Positions 12,340-23,934 are shown, numbered from the stretch's first letter. The stretch is 64,000 nucleotides of DNA from Trichobilharzia szidati (GCA_944472155.2 OX235272.1:85566020-85630019); one strand, 5' to 3'. The notes: generated by a model not told the origin, from the letters alone. Numbers and translations are program-made.

Positions 12340-12470
12340 ATAAATTGTTTTTCCTTACTCTTTGAAGTCACCGTAGTGACTGGATTGATTTACCCGGGGT
12401 AGAGTCGGTAGCCCCACGCGCAACCTTCCCTCCTTTTTCTAGGGCTTAGGACGAGCTAAGAAACTAGGTG
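12340..12470 (-). repeat. Repeat fragment shared with 37630-37745
   Basis: The segment with GATTGAT, GGGGTAGAGTCGGTAGCCCC and CCTTCCCTCC is similar to 37650-37740 and weakly to 41460-41510. It resembles the body of the SINE B group. The exact family is uncertain. Confidence 0.4.
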
Positions 12471-12474
12471 AAGT

Positions 12475-13608
12475 TGTCTTTTTATTAAATAAGAAAAAGA
12501 CGTAAACAGCGAAGAAAATTTTATTTTCGACGATTTATTTTCATAAGCTGTACAATCATAATTACATTTAACAAAGAAATCATTAGACCAATCAAATACT
12601 GGTAAAATTTGGCCTCGAAAAACGTATTACGTAATGTAAGGTGCAACCTAGAAGTGGTGACTAAGTAGAAGTTAGAGAAGAGACAGAAGTTGGCATGACG
12701 TAATTAGTGTGAGAAAATGACCAATCAGTTTGATTGTGTAGAAGGAACAGGAACCAGTGGAAAGAATATAAAGTGTTTTTATAAAATCCGTATGAAAACG
12801 CAGTGTTAGTAATAAACAGTAATAGAGTGGTAATAAAGTAATAATAGTAAGCCTACATAATAAAAAGAAGCAAAATTATTGTAAGAACATTAATCTGACC
12901 GCGGTAGGGTGAGTGAATGTATGTAGTGCTTTTGAATGCAGAGGTCCGGTTTCAGATCTCGAATAGCTAATACTTCAGCTGTGTACAGATGGCGTATTCG
13001 AAGTCCCTTTTTACGATATTGAGGGACTCTGTGTAGCACTGTGAAGCATTCATGTGGGGGTGCTCGACGTCCGGAGATGACAAGGTGTTCGAGGATGCAG
13101 CTGCCGCTATTCTTCTTTTCTCCTGTAGCTAACCAAGCTGGACATTGTTCCAGAATATGTTTGTGGACTTGATGTTGCGTACAGCCGATATACTTTGCTC
13201 CACACGAACAAGTAAACTGATAAATACACACTGAGGTGGCCAAAAGCGGTATCTTATCCTCAACGTTAGACTGGACTAACTGTCTGCTGGAGAAAGTGAT
13301 GCGTAAGGTGGCTACTTGAAATGCTTTTTTCAGACATGTAGAAAGGCGGTTTCTAAGAATTTCTGCTTCGATGTCACTTCTGAATTCCAGGTTCATGAAG
13401 AGAGTTTTCTTGGGAACAGTTGTGGTTTTAGGCGACGGAAGCTTTTCTTTCATGTTTTTGTCTATGAATCTTGGTGGATACTCATTCTGTAGTAGTGTGT
13501 CACTCAATGAATTTAACTTCTTCTCTATCGTGCCTTCTGAACAGATTTTTCTAATCCTTGAACTTAATGTACGTATTAGATTTTGCTTTCGGATCAGTGG
13601 GACGAAGC
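12475..13608 (-). mobile_element. Penelope-like element, 3' portion
   Basis: On the reverse strand this stretch holds the linker and GIY-YIG part of a Penelope-like retroelement, followed by its 3' untranslated end at about 12475-12889. The RT domain is absent, so it is 5' truncated near 13608. A close relative of the 3' end lies at 54222-54650. Confidence 0.8.
12890..13608 (-). pseudogene. Penelope-like GIY-YIG endonuclease domain (truncated)
   Basis: The frame is open from about 13608 to the stop at 12890 and has no ATG at its beginning. It starts with the linker (RTLSSRIRKICSEGTIEKK, then the NEYPPRFIDKNM stretch). The GIY-YIG hallmark follows as IYQFTCSCGAKYIGCT, with the Cys pair before KYIG. 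The C-terminal region holds LEHLVISGR and AEVLAIRDLKPDLC, typical of the element's end. The Arg usually found after YIG.T is not visible (QHQVHKHILE), so nuclease activity is doubtful. The domain is one of the best preserved coding pieces in the window. Confidence 0.8.
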
Positions 13609-13619
13609 TTTAGAATTTG

Positions 13620-14090
13620 ATAAACTGTGCCGTCTATGTTGGCTTGATATATATTGATCTTTGGATCGTGCAGTCTTGTCTTCTTTTTTTATGAAATGCC
13701 GACTATTGTATCCGTGTAAGAAAAGCTCTAATTTATCAATACCATGAATGCAATGACTATGATAAATGACTAAAGCATAGCCGATATCACGTTAGCCGGA
13801 AACAGATCAATATTTATCTTAATCTCTTTCATCTTTTCAACTAAAATGTACCTTTATCTTTGTGGAACGATGTCTGACATGCATTACATACTTTTGTAGC
13901 ACCGAATAAAATCAGCCCACTTCTATGTCATCAATTATAAAACAGAGTAACACACTGCTTTTTTACTGAATTAATGTCTGTACAAGTTTATGCAGGTCAC
14001 TGGTGATCACTTCCTACTGAGGTCTTAACCAACTACTTTTTCTTTTATTCAGTAGTATGGTAATTTCATTGAAGTGAACATAAACTTATT
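13620..14090. other. Spacer, nothing recognised
   Basis: No repeat or gene was identified between the PLE and the next LINE. Confidence 0.4.
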
Positions 14091-15235
14091 TATTTATTAT
14101 ATTGCTATTCCCTTAAGTTCTGAGTGGATTATGGGGCTTCAACAGAACATCCGCTTCTCTGCAGTCCTCTTAAGCTGGCCCTACATTTACCCATAAGCTC
14201 TTATCGCTTTCTTACACGATCTATTCCACATCACACTTGGACCCATGTACGACTCGTTGTTTTCCATTCGGGTTCCACTCGGACAATAGCCTGATGCACG
14301 ATATCACCCGACGGTCTCCTTAGCGTGTGTCCAATCCATCTCCATTCCCTTATGAAAATTTGTTGAGCAGTATGTTCTTGATCGGCTGTTCTTAGAGTTT
14401 CTTGCTGCTAGTTATTTCTGGCCGCAGTCTGCTTGAAATACTTTTCGGGATGAGCCATGTTTCTGACTCTTTTAGAATAACTGACTTAACATTGATGTTT
14501 GAAATTCAAGTTTTGTTCTTCATGCTGTGTGCTATCCGCCTGTGGTTGAGACGATGCTCTCTAGATAGACGAAGGAAGTGACCTCTTTCAAATTGATTCC
14601 GATGATGGGGATCGGTGATTTTTGTTGTTAGTTAAGTAACTTCATCATCTCTGTCTCCTTAAAGTTTACTTGAAGTCCTATTTTCGCTGCCTCTTTTGCT
14701 AACTCTTTGGTTTTCGCCTAAAGATCTTCGAGTTTCTTTGATACTGGAAATGAATCATTCACGAGTTCCATATCTTCTATAGTCTTCTTATCGGTCCAGT
14801 GAATTCCTACCTTTTCACTCTCTACCCTAGGGTGGGACGCATAGTCCAGTCTTTCACAATTACTAATATCATTGGTGATAGTAGACAGTCTTATGTTACT
14901 CCTGTCTTCCCTTCAGTGTCTTCGCCAGGTCTCCCGTTATAAGTCGCTTGACATGTGGCATTATCACAGATCTGTCGAATGAGCTTAATACAGGTTTGGT
15001 GAACTCCATAGTGTTGAAGTAGTTTCCAAATTACATCTCGGTCAACGCTCTCTATCGAAGGCCTTTTCTTGGTCAATGAAATTGAGGCAGAGATTCAACA
15101 GCCATTCTACGCTTTGTTTGATGACGATGCGTAGATTTGCAATTTGATCCACACATGATTTGTTTCAGTTGCAGTTCTGCATCCAGTGCATCTCTTACTC
15201 TCTCCAGGATGACGCCACTCAATATATTGCTTAGT
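14091..15235 (-). mobile_element. RTE-like LINE, 3' half, degraded
   Basis: The reverse strand codes ESVDRDVIWKLLQHYGVHQ and CQATYNGRPGEDTEGKTGV at 14891-15076, the RT region just before the catalytic motif. The C-terminal part lies downstream in broken frames to about 14091. The copy is 5' truncated near 15235. Confidence 0.85.
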
Positions 15236-15900
15236 ATAGACAAGAGAATGATTCCGCGAATGGAAATGAAACCACATCAGCAAAAAAAGCTTGTTTATAC
15301 AAATAATAATCAATCGTACTTGTTGTACGAACAGTGGCTTGGAATGTAACAGTCACTTGTTGAATAACACATCTGAGACGATGCCTACTGGGAGCACCAC
15401 TGAGCAACTGATGATTCTCAGATGCTTATCTTAGACTGCACCGATATCATTGACAAAAAAATGAAAATCGTTGTTCTGTGTATCAAAATTAAACTCAAAC
15501 TAACGCTCAATTCATTCTTGTGATCATAGAGAAATCAGCATCCACGTCCTTATCAAGACTTTAGACCAACCTGTTGGAACTTCTTGATGTAGTATTATGC
15601 AGTAACCCTTTTTTGAGACGTTTATTGAAGCAATGATATGCATAATTTCCAATTATCAATGTTGTGAAATTACTCAAGTTTTATTTAACAAGCCAATTAA
15701 AAAATTAACTGAAGTAGAAAAGTTGATTTTTTTTCTATTTTCATTTTAATAACATATTTCAATCATTTTAATAGCAGTATCGTGAACTAGACTTTACTTA
15801 AATGCCAATTATAAGAACATAGAGAAAGAAGTACATATAATATTTTTAATTAAATATGTGTAGTGCAATTTTCAATGTTTTAAGACTTTGTTCTAATGTG
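15236..15900. other. AT-rich spacer
   Basis: Nothing was recognised. Confidence 0.4.
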
Positions 15901-15978
15901 TACGAATACGAACTGGCTTCAACGCCACTTTTTGCAGATCAGTGGTTGGCGGGACTATCGTAGAGCAAATTCGCCCGG

Positions 15979-16990
15979 TTATTTGCACCAGAAATATGTC
16001 GGATTTCCAACGTGAATTGTGAAATGTGGTCCAAGTGAGTACCTATCCGTGGCATTCTGAGGGATATAAGTCAAAGGTCTGTGGTCAGTAAAAACAGCAA
16101 ACTTATGACCTTCAACAAAGTAGCGAAAGTGTTCGATGGAATCATACATGGCAAGGAGTTCGCAGCCAAAAGTGCTGTATCCTATTTCACATTCAGACAG
16201 CTTTCGGGAAGAGGAACCTAGAGGTTTCCATGTGTTATTCATGAGCTGTTGTATGACAGCTCCTATAACCGTCTTAGATGCATTAGCCAAAATACTTGGG
16301 GGAAGCTTAATATCCATATTCATTGACACAGTGGCACCCGAAATAGCCGTCTTGATTTGCTCAAATGCTTCCAGCACGTCATCAGTAGGTATCACGTTTC
16401 TACACTTACATCTCAGAAAATTAGTCAGTGGCGCGCAAAGTATGCGCCTACTAGGTGGCAAAACGATGGTTCTAACTTACCATACAGAGCAGTGTGAGCA
16501 ACCATTTCAGGGATATTGGCGATGGGAAGTTTTGAATCGCTTGTACCTTGACAGGAAAAGGACGAATCCTGTGTTTATCGATAATATGTCCGAGGAAAGT
16601 TAAGGACTGAACGCCAGTCTAGGTTGACTGTTACCCAGTGTTTGGAGAGTTTGAGGAAAACTCGTTTCAGATAGGCACAACGAGTTTCTTCGTCTGGAGT
16701 GTTTATCCAGACAGGCGTAAGCAGGGTCCAGTCCACACAAAACATCATGGATGAAATGCTGAAATATCTGTGTGGCATTGCGTAGACCAGAAGGCATGCG
16801 AAGAAACTCAAAATGATCAAGAGGTATACAGACTGCCATCTTTGAAATATCACCAGGGTGTACGGAGATTTGGTGATAAGCGGGTGCCACATAGGTGTTG
16901 CTGAAAACAGCTGAGCCTTTCCAGATGTTCCCGTCAGGAATGCGATTCTCTCATTGTTTAACTTGGCAAAATAGGGAAGGATAATGGCAG
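15979..16990 (-). pseudogene. Ty3/gypsy pol relic: reverse transcriptase plus RNase H
   Basis: On the reverse strand the RT fingers/palm segment comes first: AYHQISVHPGDI, FEFLRMPSGLRNATQIFQ and DPAYACLD (16600-16890). A GHIID-type connection follows near 16570. RNase H is next: ASKTVIGAVIQQ, SSRKLSECEIGYSTFGCELLA, then VFTDHRPLTY (15979-16461). The YxDD motif is broken by a frameshift after the first Asp. The expected catalytic Asp of RNase H before ASKT is Asn (ANASKT). No LTR, protease or integrase was found nearby. The sequence is most like schistosome and trematode CsRn1/Boudicca-type elements; that assignment rests on motif memory. Confidence 0.85.
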
Positions 16991-16999
16991 GTTTTTTGA

Positions 17000-17340
17000 A
17001 TTTTATACATCAGTCATGATTGAGTGAACACACTTTTCTTTAGAACATGAGTGTTTGAGAGACTGACTGTAGAAATGAAACCAATGCATAAAATGATTTT
17101 TTCGACTGGTGTCACATTGGTTAGTTTACCTCAACCCCTGCGGTATTATTAACATACGATGACTAAATAAACGTAACTGGAGTAACCCAATGCATTTCAA
17201 CTTCTGCAAACAAACTTTGACAAGTATTTGCCCAAGTAAAGATTTTTCTATTCTTCTGTCGACGAATTATACCAAAACGTTTGGTTTCCATTGACATCCT
17301 GGCTCCTAGTACGGACGTTTCAACTATGTCTTAGGACTGA
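17000..17340. other. Spacer, nothing recognised
   Basis: This stretch between the gypsy relic and an SMalpha piece has no supported feature. Confidence 0.4.
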
Positions 17341-17450
17341 CATGAATTAACTTGGCAGATGGTGACTAGCAGTGGAATCCAGGATATTCATTTCGTCCTA
17401 TTTAAAATTCATCATCCGGCTTTACCTGCACTCGCAGTAAAATTTTGTGT
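17341..17450 (-). mobile_element. SMalpha SINE fragment with degraded hammerhead
   Basis: The reverse strand has AAATAGGACGAAATG (second core strand GAAA intact), then ATC and CTGGATTCCACTGCTAG, the classical SMalpha cleavage context. The first core strand reads GATGATGA and stem II is lost on its 5' side. Confidence 0.7.
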
Positions 17451-17560
17451 ATGGCTGAATGACTAACTGACCGGTTTCAACGTAGAACTTTGCACCGATG
17501 TGCAGAGGTTCGAGTCGCTTCACTTCAGTTAGCACACAGAGCAAGAGATAAAGTAAAAAG
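17451..17560 (+). mobile_element. SINE E: tRNA-like fragment
   Basis: The order TGGCTGAATGACT (A-box side), AACTTTGCACC, then B-box-like AGGTTCGAGTCGC at about 17506-17518 suggests a tRNA-derived head of a different kind. A homologous minus-strand piece lies at 43640-43745. Confidence 0.45.
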
Positions 17561-18160
17561 AAATGCAAAACTGAGACAATAAACAGAGACATGAGGCAAA
17601 AAGAATAGTAATATCGAAGAACCACATAGTTTTATTGGATATTATAAGTCACAGGGAGTAAATGCATCTGCACCAGCTATTGAGAACGATGAGTTAGAGG
17701 AATATCACCAATTGTCTCCAGCTATTGGTTTTCACAGTCCCGAGGACTCCAACCAGGAAGTCTACACCTTCTCAAGTGACTTAAACTAACTAATGTGAAT
17801 TCCATACATTTGGTTCCCTTGATAAATTTCGATAGAGAAAGAAAGACCAGATTTGCAGTATAAAATGATATCATTCTATTTCACAGGTTCTCATCAGCTG
17901 CAAACTACCTGAAATTACAATGGTTATAATTAATAACATTTCATACTTCATTGTTTGAAAGGTAATACAGAAAGCATTATAAGATAAACGCATCCGGAAT
18001 ATAAGGATTAAAATTTTTGTAGCTTAAGTTACCATCAATTTATATACTATCAATCTATGGCAAAAAGAAAGAAAAAGGGGGGGGTGAGAGAAGACATAAA
18101 ACAGAAAAATCTAATAAAGTGTCAACATGGCAACTCAACAAGGTCAAAGTTCATCAATTT
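17561..18160. other. AT-rich spacer
   Basis: No gene was recognised; a G9 run lies near 18078. Confidence 0.4.
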
Positions 18161-18165
18161 GAAGA

Positions 18166-18196
18166 CTTGCTTAGTGAGTTGAACTCACTAAGCAAG
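18166..18196. repeat. 31-bp near-perfect palindrome
   Basis: Two 15-base arms, CTTGCTTAGTGAGTT at 18166-18180 and AACTCACTAAGCAAG at 18182-18196, are exact reverse complements around a single G. It lies just past the 3' end of a PLE fragment. The function is unknown. Confidence 0.85.
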
Positions 18197-18227
18197 CTTT
18201 GACTAATCACTGTAATGAAAGTGATAT

Positions 18228-18490
18228 GGTTACCAAGGGAGTGAGAGATTGACTACACTCTCTTTGTGTGTGCATAAGTTTGGTCTGAAGCGTTTGATTG
18301 CAATTGCTTCAGCAAATCGTAGTAGATTCGCTGTCCTTTGTATGTTTAATATTTTGAAGGATTTGGAAATCTCAACAAAATGGCCTTTATCCACAAGGTG
18401 TCTGGTAATTGCACTTTGTAAATATTTGCTTCCTTTTAAGCATAAGTTTCTGGGAATATGCTCTGTGAATTCCACTAACCGATGCCATGT
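18228..18490 (-). pseudogene. Penelope-like element, C-terminal fragment
   Basis: The reverse strand codes SAITRHLVDKGHFVEISKS, then AEAIAIKRFRPNLCTHKES and LSLPW. This is the pattern that follows the GIY-YIG core in Penelope-like proteins. The GIY-YIG motif itself is cut off at about 18490, where a piece of another retroelement begins. Confidence 0.75.
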
Positions 18491-18690
18491 TTTGGTTTGA
18501 CCACCATGTGCTATTTCTTTTCCAACCTGATCCTATGTGAGCGAACACTGCCCGTCGAGGAAGGCGACACCTAGGCATACGTAACACATGTCCTGACCAT
18601 CTCAGTCGATGTAACTTGACAGCCTCTTCGGTTGATTTCCCCTTCTTACCTAACACCCGACACCTAACCTCAATATTGCTCACTTTATTA
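18491..18690 (-). mobile_element. Second LINE family, C-terminal fragment
   Basis: The reverse strand reads TEEAVKLHRLRWSGHVLRMP, then RLPRRAVFAHIGSGWKR. This C-terminal motif of non-LTR retrotransposons differs from the WRWIGHTLR form of the main family here. It abuts the PLE fragment. Confidence 0.65.
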
Positions 18691-19240
18691 TACCACTTAG
18701 CATGGGAGAGGTATGGTTTCTAAGCACTTAATGAATTCAGCACATCTGGCTAAAGATGAAATGGAGTTGACTGTAGAGTTGTCAGCTAGGCGAACTCTGT
18801 TACAAATTGTTGATCATCTCCGCCAACCCCAGTGTTTATTTCGTCAGTAGTCGTTATAATTTACTCATGTCTATTTATTTTTAACCACTTATTCTCTTCG
18901 ATGTAGACAAGTAGGATAAAAGTAAGTGTAGTTAAAAGCTTCCGAGTTAATATGGTCTTGTATTACCTCTTGTGTATCACAGCTATAAAGTAAATTATTG
19001 TAACGTTGCAAGAGGCACTTTTCTAATAATCGGTTATCAGATTAATTCTCGTCTCTAGACAATCACTCTGTTGAATGACATCTTAGATTTGCATTGTTAT
19101 TTTTTTACACAAACTTGATTCAGGATATCACGACATACTAACTAGTCAATGTGCTTGGTGATTTCACATATCGTCTACAAAATTTCTCCGACTCAGAAAA
19201 GTTCCACGAATTCTTTTCCTTCCACTTCATGATTCCAATA
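18691..19240. other. AT-rich spacer
   Basis: Nothing was recognised. Confidence 0.4.
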
Positions 19241-19244
19241 CTGA

Positions 19245-19360
19245 GAATTGAAATTGATTCTCAGTGGGAACACCACCATTCACTGAGGATATTTCCATTT
19301 GATGGGTCCTGAAAAGAATGAAATGTTTATCTTGGATTCCAATGCCAGTCACTATTCACA
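19245..19360 (+). mobile_element. SMalpha SINE fragment
   Basis: CAGTGGGAACACCACCATTC (head side) and CTTGGATTCCAATGCCAGTC (ribozyme 3' side) match the SMalpha layout. The core is degraded (GATGGGTCCTGAAAAGAATGAAATG). Confidence 0.5.
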
Positions 19361-19444
19361 ATATTGCTTTGACATTCAGTTAACACTGTTTCATTATTTG
19401 GAACGGTTTTTAGTATTTGAGCAATTACTAACAAGTAATTATAA

Positions 19445-19645
19445 CTGTTGGTATTAGATGGTTGAAGGCAATCGGCAGGAATCCCTGATTGACCTAGGTT
19501 TCGTGCTAGTTGGCACTCATCAGCAAGGCGCATGTGCAACCTTGAAGGAACTTATGTCTCTCCTGAGACTCGAAACCACGTCACTCAGTGCTGTTGCAGT
19601 CAGGGGCCTTACCACTGAGCTATTCGGGCTCGTGATTAACCTCCT
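19445..19645 (-). mobile_element. SINE C: tRNA-like head plus third hammerhead-like motif
   Basis: On the reverse strand the head reads GAATAGCTCAGTGGTAAGGC (A-box side, about 19609-19628), and a B-box-like GGTTTCGAGTCTC lies at about 19564-19576. About 40 nt further the hammerhead-like motif begins. I found no second copy in the window. The order, tRNA-like promoter then ribozyme, is the same as in SMalpha and SINE A, but the sequence is different. Confidence 0.65.
19483..19544 (-). ncRNA. Hammerhead-like motif of SINE C
   Basis: Reverse strand: core CTGATGA (19517-19523), stem II GTGC (19513-19516) with GCAC (19503-19506) closing a six-base loop, GAAA (19499-19502), self-complementary stem III CCTAGG (19493-19498), then TC (19491-19492) as the cleavage site. 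All conserved core bases are present. Stem I is the weak point. CCTTG before the core pairs better with upstream CAAGG (19540-19544) than with AATCAGGG after the cleavage site. Activity is therefore uncertain. Confidence 0.6.
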
Positions 19646-19959
19646 GTAGGACTATATTGGATGTTTTTGATTAGACAATAGTCATTAACCAGTGTAATGA
19701 GTCTGATATCAACAATCTACAGTGCACCGTTATGGCAAGCCACCTAGTGGCATGGTGGCCACATTGCAACCTTGACTGATAAAATTCCCTCTGCACCGAA
19801 GATAGGACTAGACACATTACACTAGTTACCGACTAGTGTCCAATCAGAAAAGTAATTGTTATGTTGATGGAATTTGCATAATGAAACAGTATTCATTTAT
19901 AAATCAAATGTTTATATTGTCTTTTTCTGGGTCATCGTATCCAACACTTCTTGTTTAAT

Positions 19960-20345
19960 TTTCAAGTTTTGGTTTTGTAGGGATTTTTTTGTTTCATTGG
20001 TTGCAGAATTTCATCATGGGTTGACATCAGTTAGAGAACCATTGGAAAAGCTGAGTGTATTCGACAGCTGTTTCGTTCTAGTTTGGTATTCTTCATCAGT
20101 AAGCACGAATTGGCAGAAGTTAGAATTCATGGGCTGGCCACTGGATCAGGTCCCAGTGGCATAATGATCTACGAGCTCGCTAGCCTTGTGACCAAAAGGT
20201 TCTGGACTCGACCCCCAGTGGGTGTGTACTGATGAAGACCTCCAAACTAGGATGAAACGGCTGTCGAGTACTCCCAGGTGGTTTTCCAATGGTTCTCTAA
20301 CTGATGTCAGCTCATGATGAAATCCTCCAACAACCAAACTTCTCA
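19960..20345. mobile_element. SINE A head-to-head pair
   Basis: The minus half (19960-20100) keeps GAAA, CAGCTG and TC, with first core strand ATGAAGA. The plus half (20095-20345) has a B-box-like GACTCGACCCCC near 20204 and, at about 20226-20272, GTACTG, ATGAAGA, GAAA, CGGCTG, TC, GAGTAC. In both, the first core C is replaced by A. Confidence 0.75.
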
Positions 20346-20468
20346 TTTGAGTTTCCAAGTCGTTATGTCATAAAATGGAATAGTTTAGTTGAATCACATG
20401 TAATGAGAATCAGATTGGTATGTTTAATTCGAATCACTGTTTCCTAATGAATTACTTTGAGATAAAGC

Positions 20469-21935
20469 TTCACAACAGCGGACTTGATGACGTCACCACT
20501 GGAGAAGGTGTAGAAAGAAGGCAAAGTACCCAAGGATTGGAAGAAAGGATACTTATTCAAACTACCAAAGAAAGAAGACCTAAGTCAATGCAAGAACTGG
20601 TGCGGAATTATGCTCCTGTCCATCCCAAGCCAAATACTAAGCCACATCATCCTGGAGAGAATCAAACAAACCCTGGATGAAAAACTTCAACCGGAACAGG
20701 GAGGCTGGATTCAAGAGAAACAAGTCATGTATTGATCAAATCGCCACACTACGGATCATCATTGAACACCTCTCTATCTCAACTTCATCAACTTTGAAAA
20801 GGCCTTCGACAGCGTCGATCGAGAGGTGATTTGGCAACTACTTCGCTACTACGAGGTGCTACCGACAATTATACATCTCATCCAACAGTTGTATGACAAC
20901 GCTGCATGCCAAGTAATCCACAACGGGAAGCTCACGGAATCCTTCGAAGTGAAGACAGGAGTAAGACAGGGTTGTCTACTATCGCCAATGATTTTCCTGA
21001 TTACAGTAGATTGGATAATACGACAAACTGCGGGCAATGAGGAAACAGGCATAAAATGGACTCACACAAAACACTTGGAGGATTTGGACTTCGCCGATGA
21101 TATATGTCTGATTTCCAAGAAACTGGAAGATATGCAAGTGAAAAGCAACAAGTTGGCAGAAGAAGCATCCAGAGAAGAAAGGACTTCAGGTGAACATAGA
21201 GAAAACAGAGGTGATGAAGATTCCTGGACAACACCACCAACAGCAACAACAACAACAAAAGACAACGATCAGCATAAATGGGAGGATCCTGAAAGAAACA
21301 ACCTCCTTTACCTACCCTACCTGGGAAGCATCGTTTCAACTACAGGCGAGCGGACCTGATGAGGATACCAAAGCAAGAATCGGAAAAGCAAGACAAGCTT
21401 TCACTACTCTCAAGTCTGTGTGGAGGTCAACAGCACTCAGCATCAAAAATAAGATCAGGATTTTCAACTCCAATGTGAAGTCAGTGCTACTATATGGATC
21501 AGAGACTTGCACTGCGCGTCATAAAGAGCATCTCAAACAAACTACAGACCTTCATTGACAGTTGTCTTCGCTCAATACTACTCAAGATCAGATGGCTGGC
21601 CAGAAAAGATCAGCAACAGAGATCTCTGGCAATGAGCGAACCAACCCAGAAGGAATCGATTGTCAATTAGATAGGCAGGAAGAAATGGAGATGGATTGGC
21701 CATACTCTGAGGAAACCATCAAGTGACATCACTAGACAAGCCATCGCTCGAGTGGAACCCGAAAGGGAAGCGGCGAGTTGGTCGTCAGTGCAAGGGTGAC
21801 TTGGAGGAGGTCATGTGAAGAGGAGATGAAAGCATGTGGGCAAACCTGGAGCCAGTTGAAGACTCTAGCAGAGCACCGAGCTGAATGGAGACACACAGCT
21901 GAAGCCCTATGTTCCTCTAGGAATTAAAGGAAGCA
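20469..21935 (+). mobile_element. RTE-like LINE, longest copy, reverse transcriptase recognisable
   Basis: The copy begins within the RT N-terminal region (a GYLIKLPKK-like frame near 20550). It continues through LNFINFEKAFDSVDRE (about 20785-20830), KTGVRQGCLLSPMIF (about 20950-20995) and the catalytic FADD at 21090-21101. In other frames it reads NKIRIFNSNVKSVLLYGSET (about 21450-21510), WRWIGHTLR (about 21690) and AEALCSSRN with a stop at about 21925. The 3' end has an ATAATAAT tail. The endonuclease is missing and at least four frameshifts or stops break the frame, so it is not functional. It is the reference for the other LINE pieces in the window. Best match by memory is the schistosome RTE group (SR2/Perere-3 type). 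Confidence 0.9.
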
Positions 21936-23424
21936 ATAATAATATTAATTGTGTGAAAGTTGTATGGTTTTACTGTAATCCCAATGGAGTAAGCTATAAA
22001 AGACACTTTCAGTTAAGAAATCAGAAAAGTAGGCGAAGCCTTAGAGCGATTATCACTTCTTATTTTCAATAGGCAATAGCTAGAATTTACAGCAATTAAA
22101 AAACGAGTTTTATGTTACTTCAACTTAATTGAAAATGACACTGAAGTATTGACCAAAAGGCTGAGTGTACCACGTGCTCCTACTAAAATCTAGTGTGTGT
22201 GTACTTGAAAATGTCAAAAACTATATAATTTAATTTGCTTCCCCAAAAAAAGTTTATAATTTTAAACTGTGACTGTTTCCAGATTACCAATTATGATCGA
22301 TCCTAATGGCGATTTATTGCATGCCTATTTCTTTTCGATTGAAAACTCTAACAAAGTTAAACAAAAAGAAACTTTGATTTGCCTCACTGAAAATTGGTCA
22401 GGAAGTATTCCCATAATGAAAGAAATGGTAAAAGAGACCAATTTCTTGTGCTTTATTATTTGAATGCTTCACGAAGCATATTTACACATCATTTTAACTA
22501 ATAATAATATATATCAATACCCTTACCACAATTACAACTACCGGAAGGAACAAGACTGATAAATGCAGAAATATTTATTGAAAAAAGGAAAGATGACCAA
22601 ATAGTTTACAATTTCTGTTTCTGTGTTTCACGCAATATCTTTTGTTGAAAAATTATCACCTTTCATTTCTGTTGTATGAATGGTTAACAACTGGATCTGC
22701 ATTTCTTCAATCTGTCGTCTAACCTTCTCTGTTTCTTAGCTGTCTTGCGATTTTTTGACAGAATGTTGGTTGATCTGTACATACTGGCCGCATATGGTAG
22801 GCTGTAGAGGTGTGACAACGTGAACTTTGACTAATTCCTTCGGAAATACCCTTACATCTCCGTCCTGGAATAACTGCAGTAAAATATTTTCATCCCCAAC
22901 GTTTTCTGAAATTGATTGGATAGAAGAAGACTTATGGCAGGGGAACTAATGTCTATTCAAACAAAAATCCTTAACCTCAATTCGCAAATAGTAACATTCA
23001 CTCTGATTTAGTCATCTTTTGTTCATTCGTTCCTGTAGCTTATTAGATTATTTACGACGCTTTCAGCTTTCTCATGTTTTCTTTCTTCAGTGGCTTTTCA
23101 AGTGATAGAAAATTTAGAAATGCTTTCCTGAAGACGTTACTCAATATGCTATTTATATTGACGTAAAAGCACCACAAAGTACACTGTGACTGTTCATATG
23201 GATGCATGAAATTTGACTTAGCCTATCAAGATGTCTGCGTAGAATTTTGATGAAAACACAGCATTAAAATTGATTAGCATTCTGACAGTTAAAGCGACCA
23301 TCGTGGTTGACTAAACAAATAGTAGACTCTAATTCAATACCACTTTTCCATGCATCATGCTTAAACCTAAAACAGAAGGTGTTGATGATGGAATCCCCCA
23401 AGAGATCAAACAAAATTACCCACC
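21936..23424. other. Long spacer without recognised feature
   Basis: Nothing was recognised apart from short AT-rich runs. A 64-codon frame at 22269-22463 (+) shows no domain. Confidence 0.4.
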
Positions 23425-23550
23425 CTGTTGGTGGGTAAGTAGTGCTGAAGAGTTCCAAACTAGGACAAAACAGCTGTGCAGTTCTCCCAGTTTTTTTCCA
23501 ATGGTTCTCTAACTGATGTCAGCTCTTGATGAAATCCTCCAACCAACCAA
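23425..23550 (+). mobile_element. SINE A ribozyme-tail fragment
   Basis: At about 23440-23490: CTGAAGA core intact, stem II GTTC/GGAC weakened, second strand AAAA, CAGCTG, and TG instead of a cleavable TC or TT. It is probably inactive. The family tail (GGTTCTCTAACTGATGTCAG) follows. Confidence 0.7.
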
Positions 23551-23934
23551 AACAGAAGGCTAAAATGGTTTTATTATTACACCTCTTGTACTAATGTACT
23601 GCATTTATTTATCAATTGACACATATTTGTTTTAAGATACAACCCGAAAAACGGGTCTTGTCACAATTTCCCAAATTCTTACTCATGTTTAGATCGTCAA
23701 TTAAAACTATACTAATTTTTGTATCTTCGTACATAAGGGAAGTTAAACATAATTAATTTTTTATTAATTTAAAAGTGAACAAAACTAATGTGTTTAGTCA
23801 GAATGACGGCTGAAAACGATAAGCAACAATGAACTTTTGCAACAAAACAAATAACAACCTATTTCCTAACAGATATTCAAAATAAAGTGGATACGTTTTC
23901 AAGAGTCATTTGGTTAGTAAGGATTTGATTGTTT

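Noticed and set aside
16136..16603. Plus-strand frame of 155 codons
   Set aside because: It is antisense to the gypsy RNase H region, which has clear family motifs.
21001..21339. Minus-strand frame of 112 codons
   Set aside because: It is antisense to the LINE reverse transcriptase; its Leu run is the complement of a CAACAACAA stretch.
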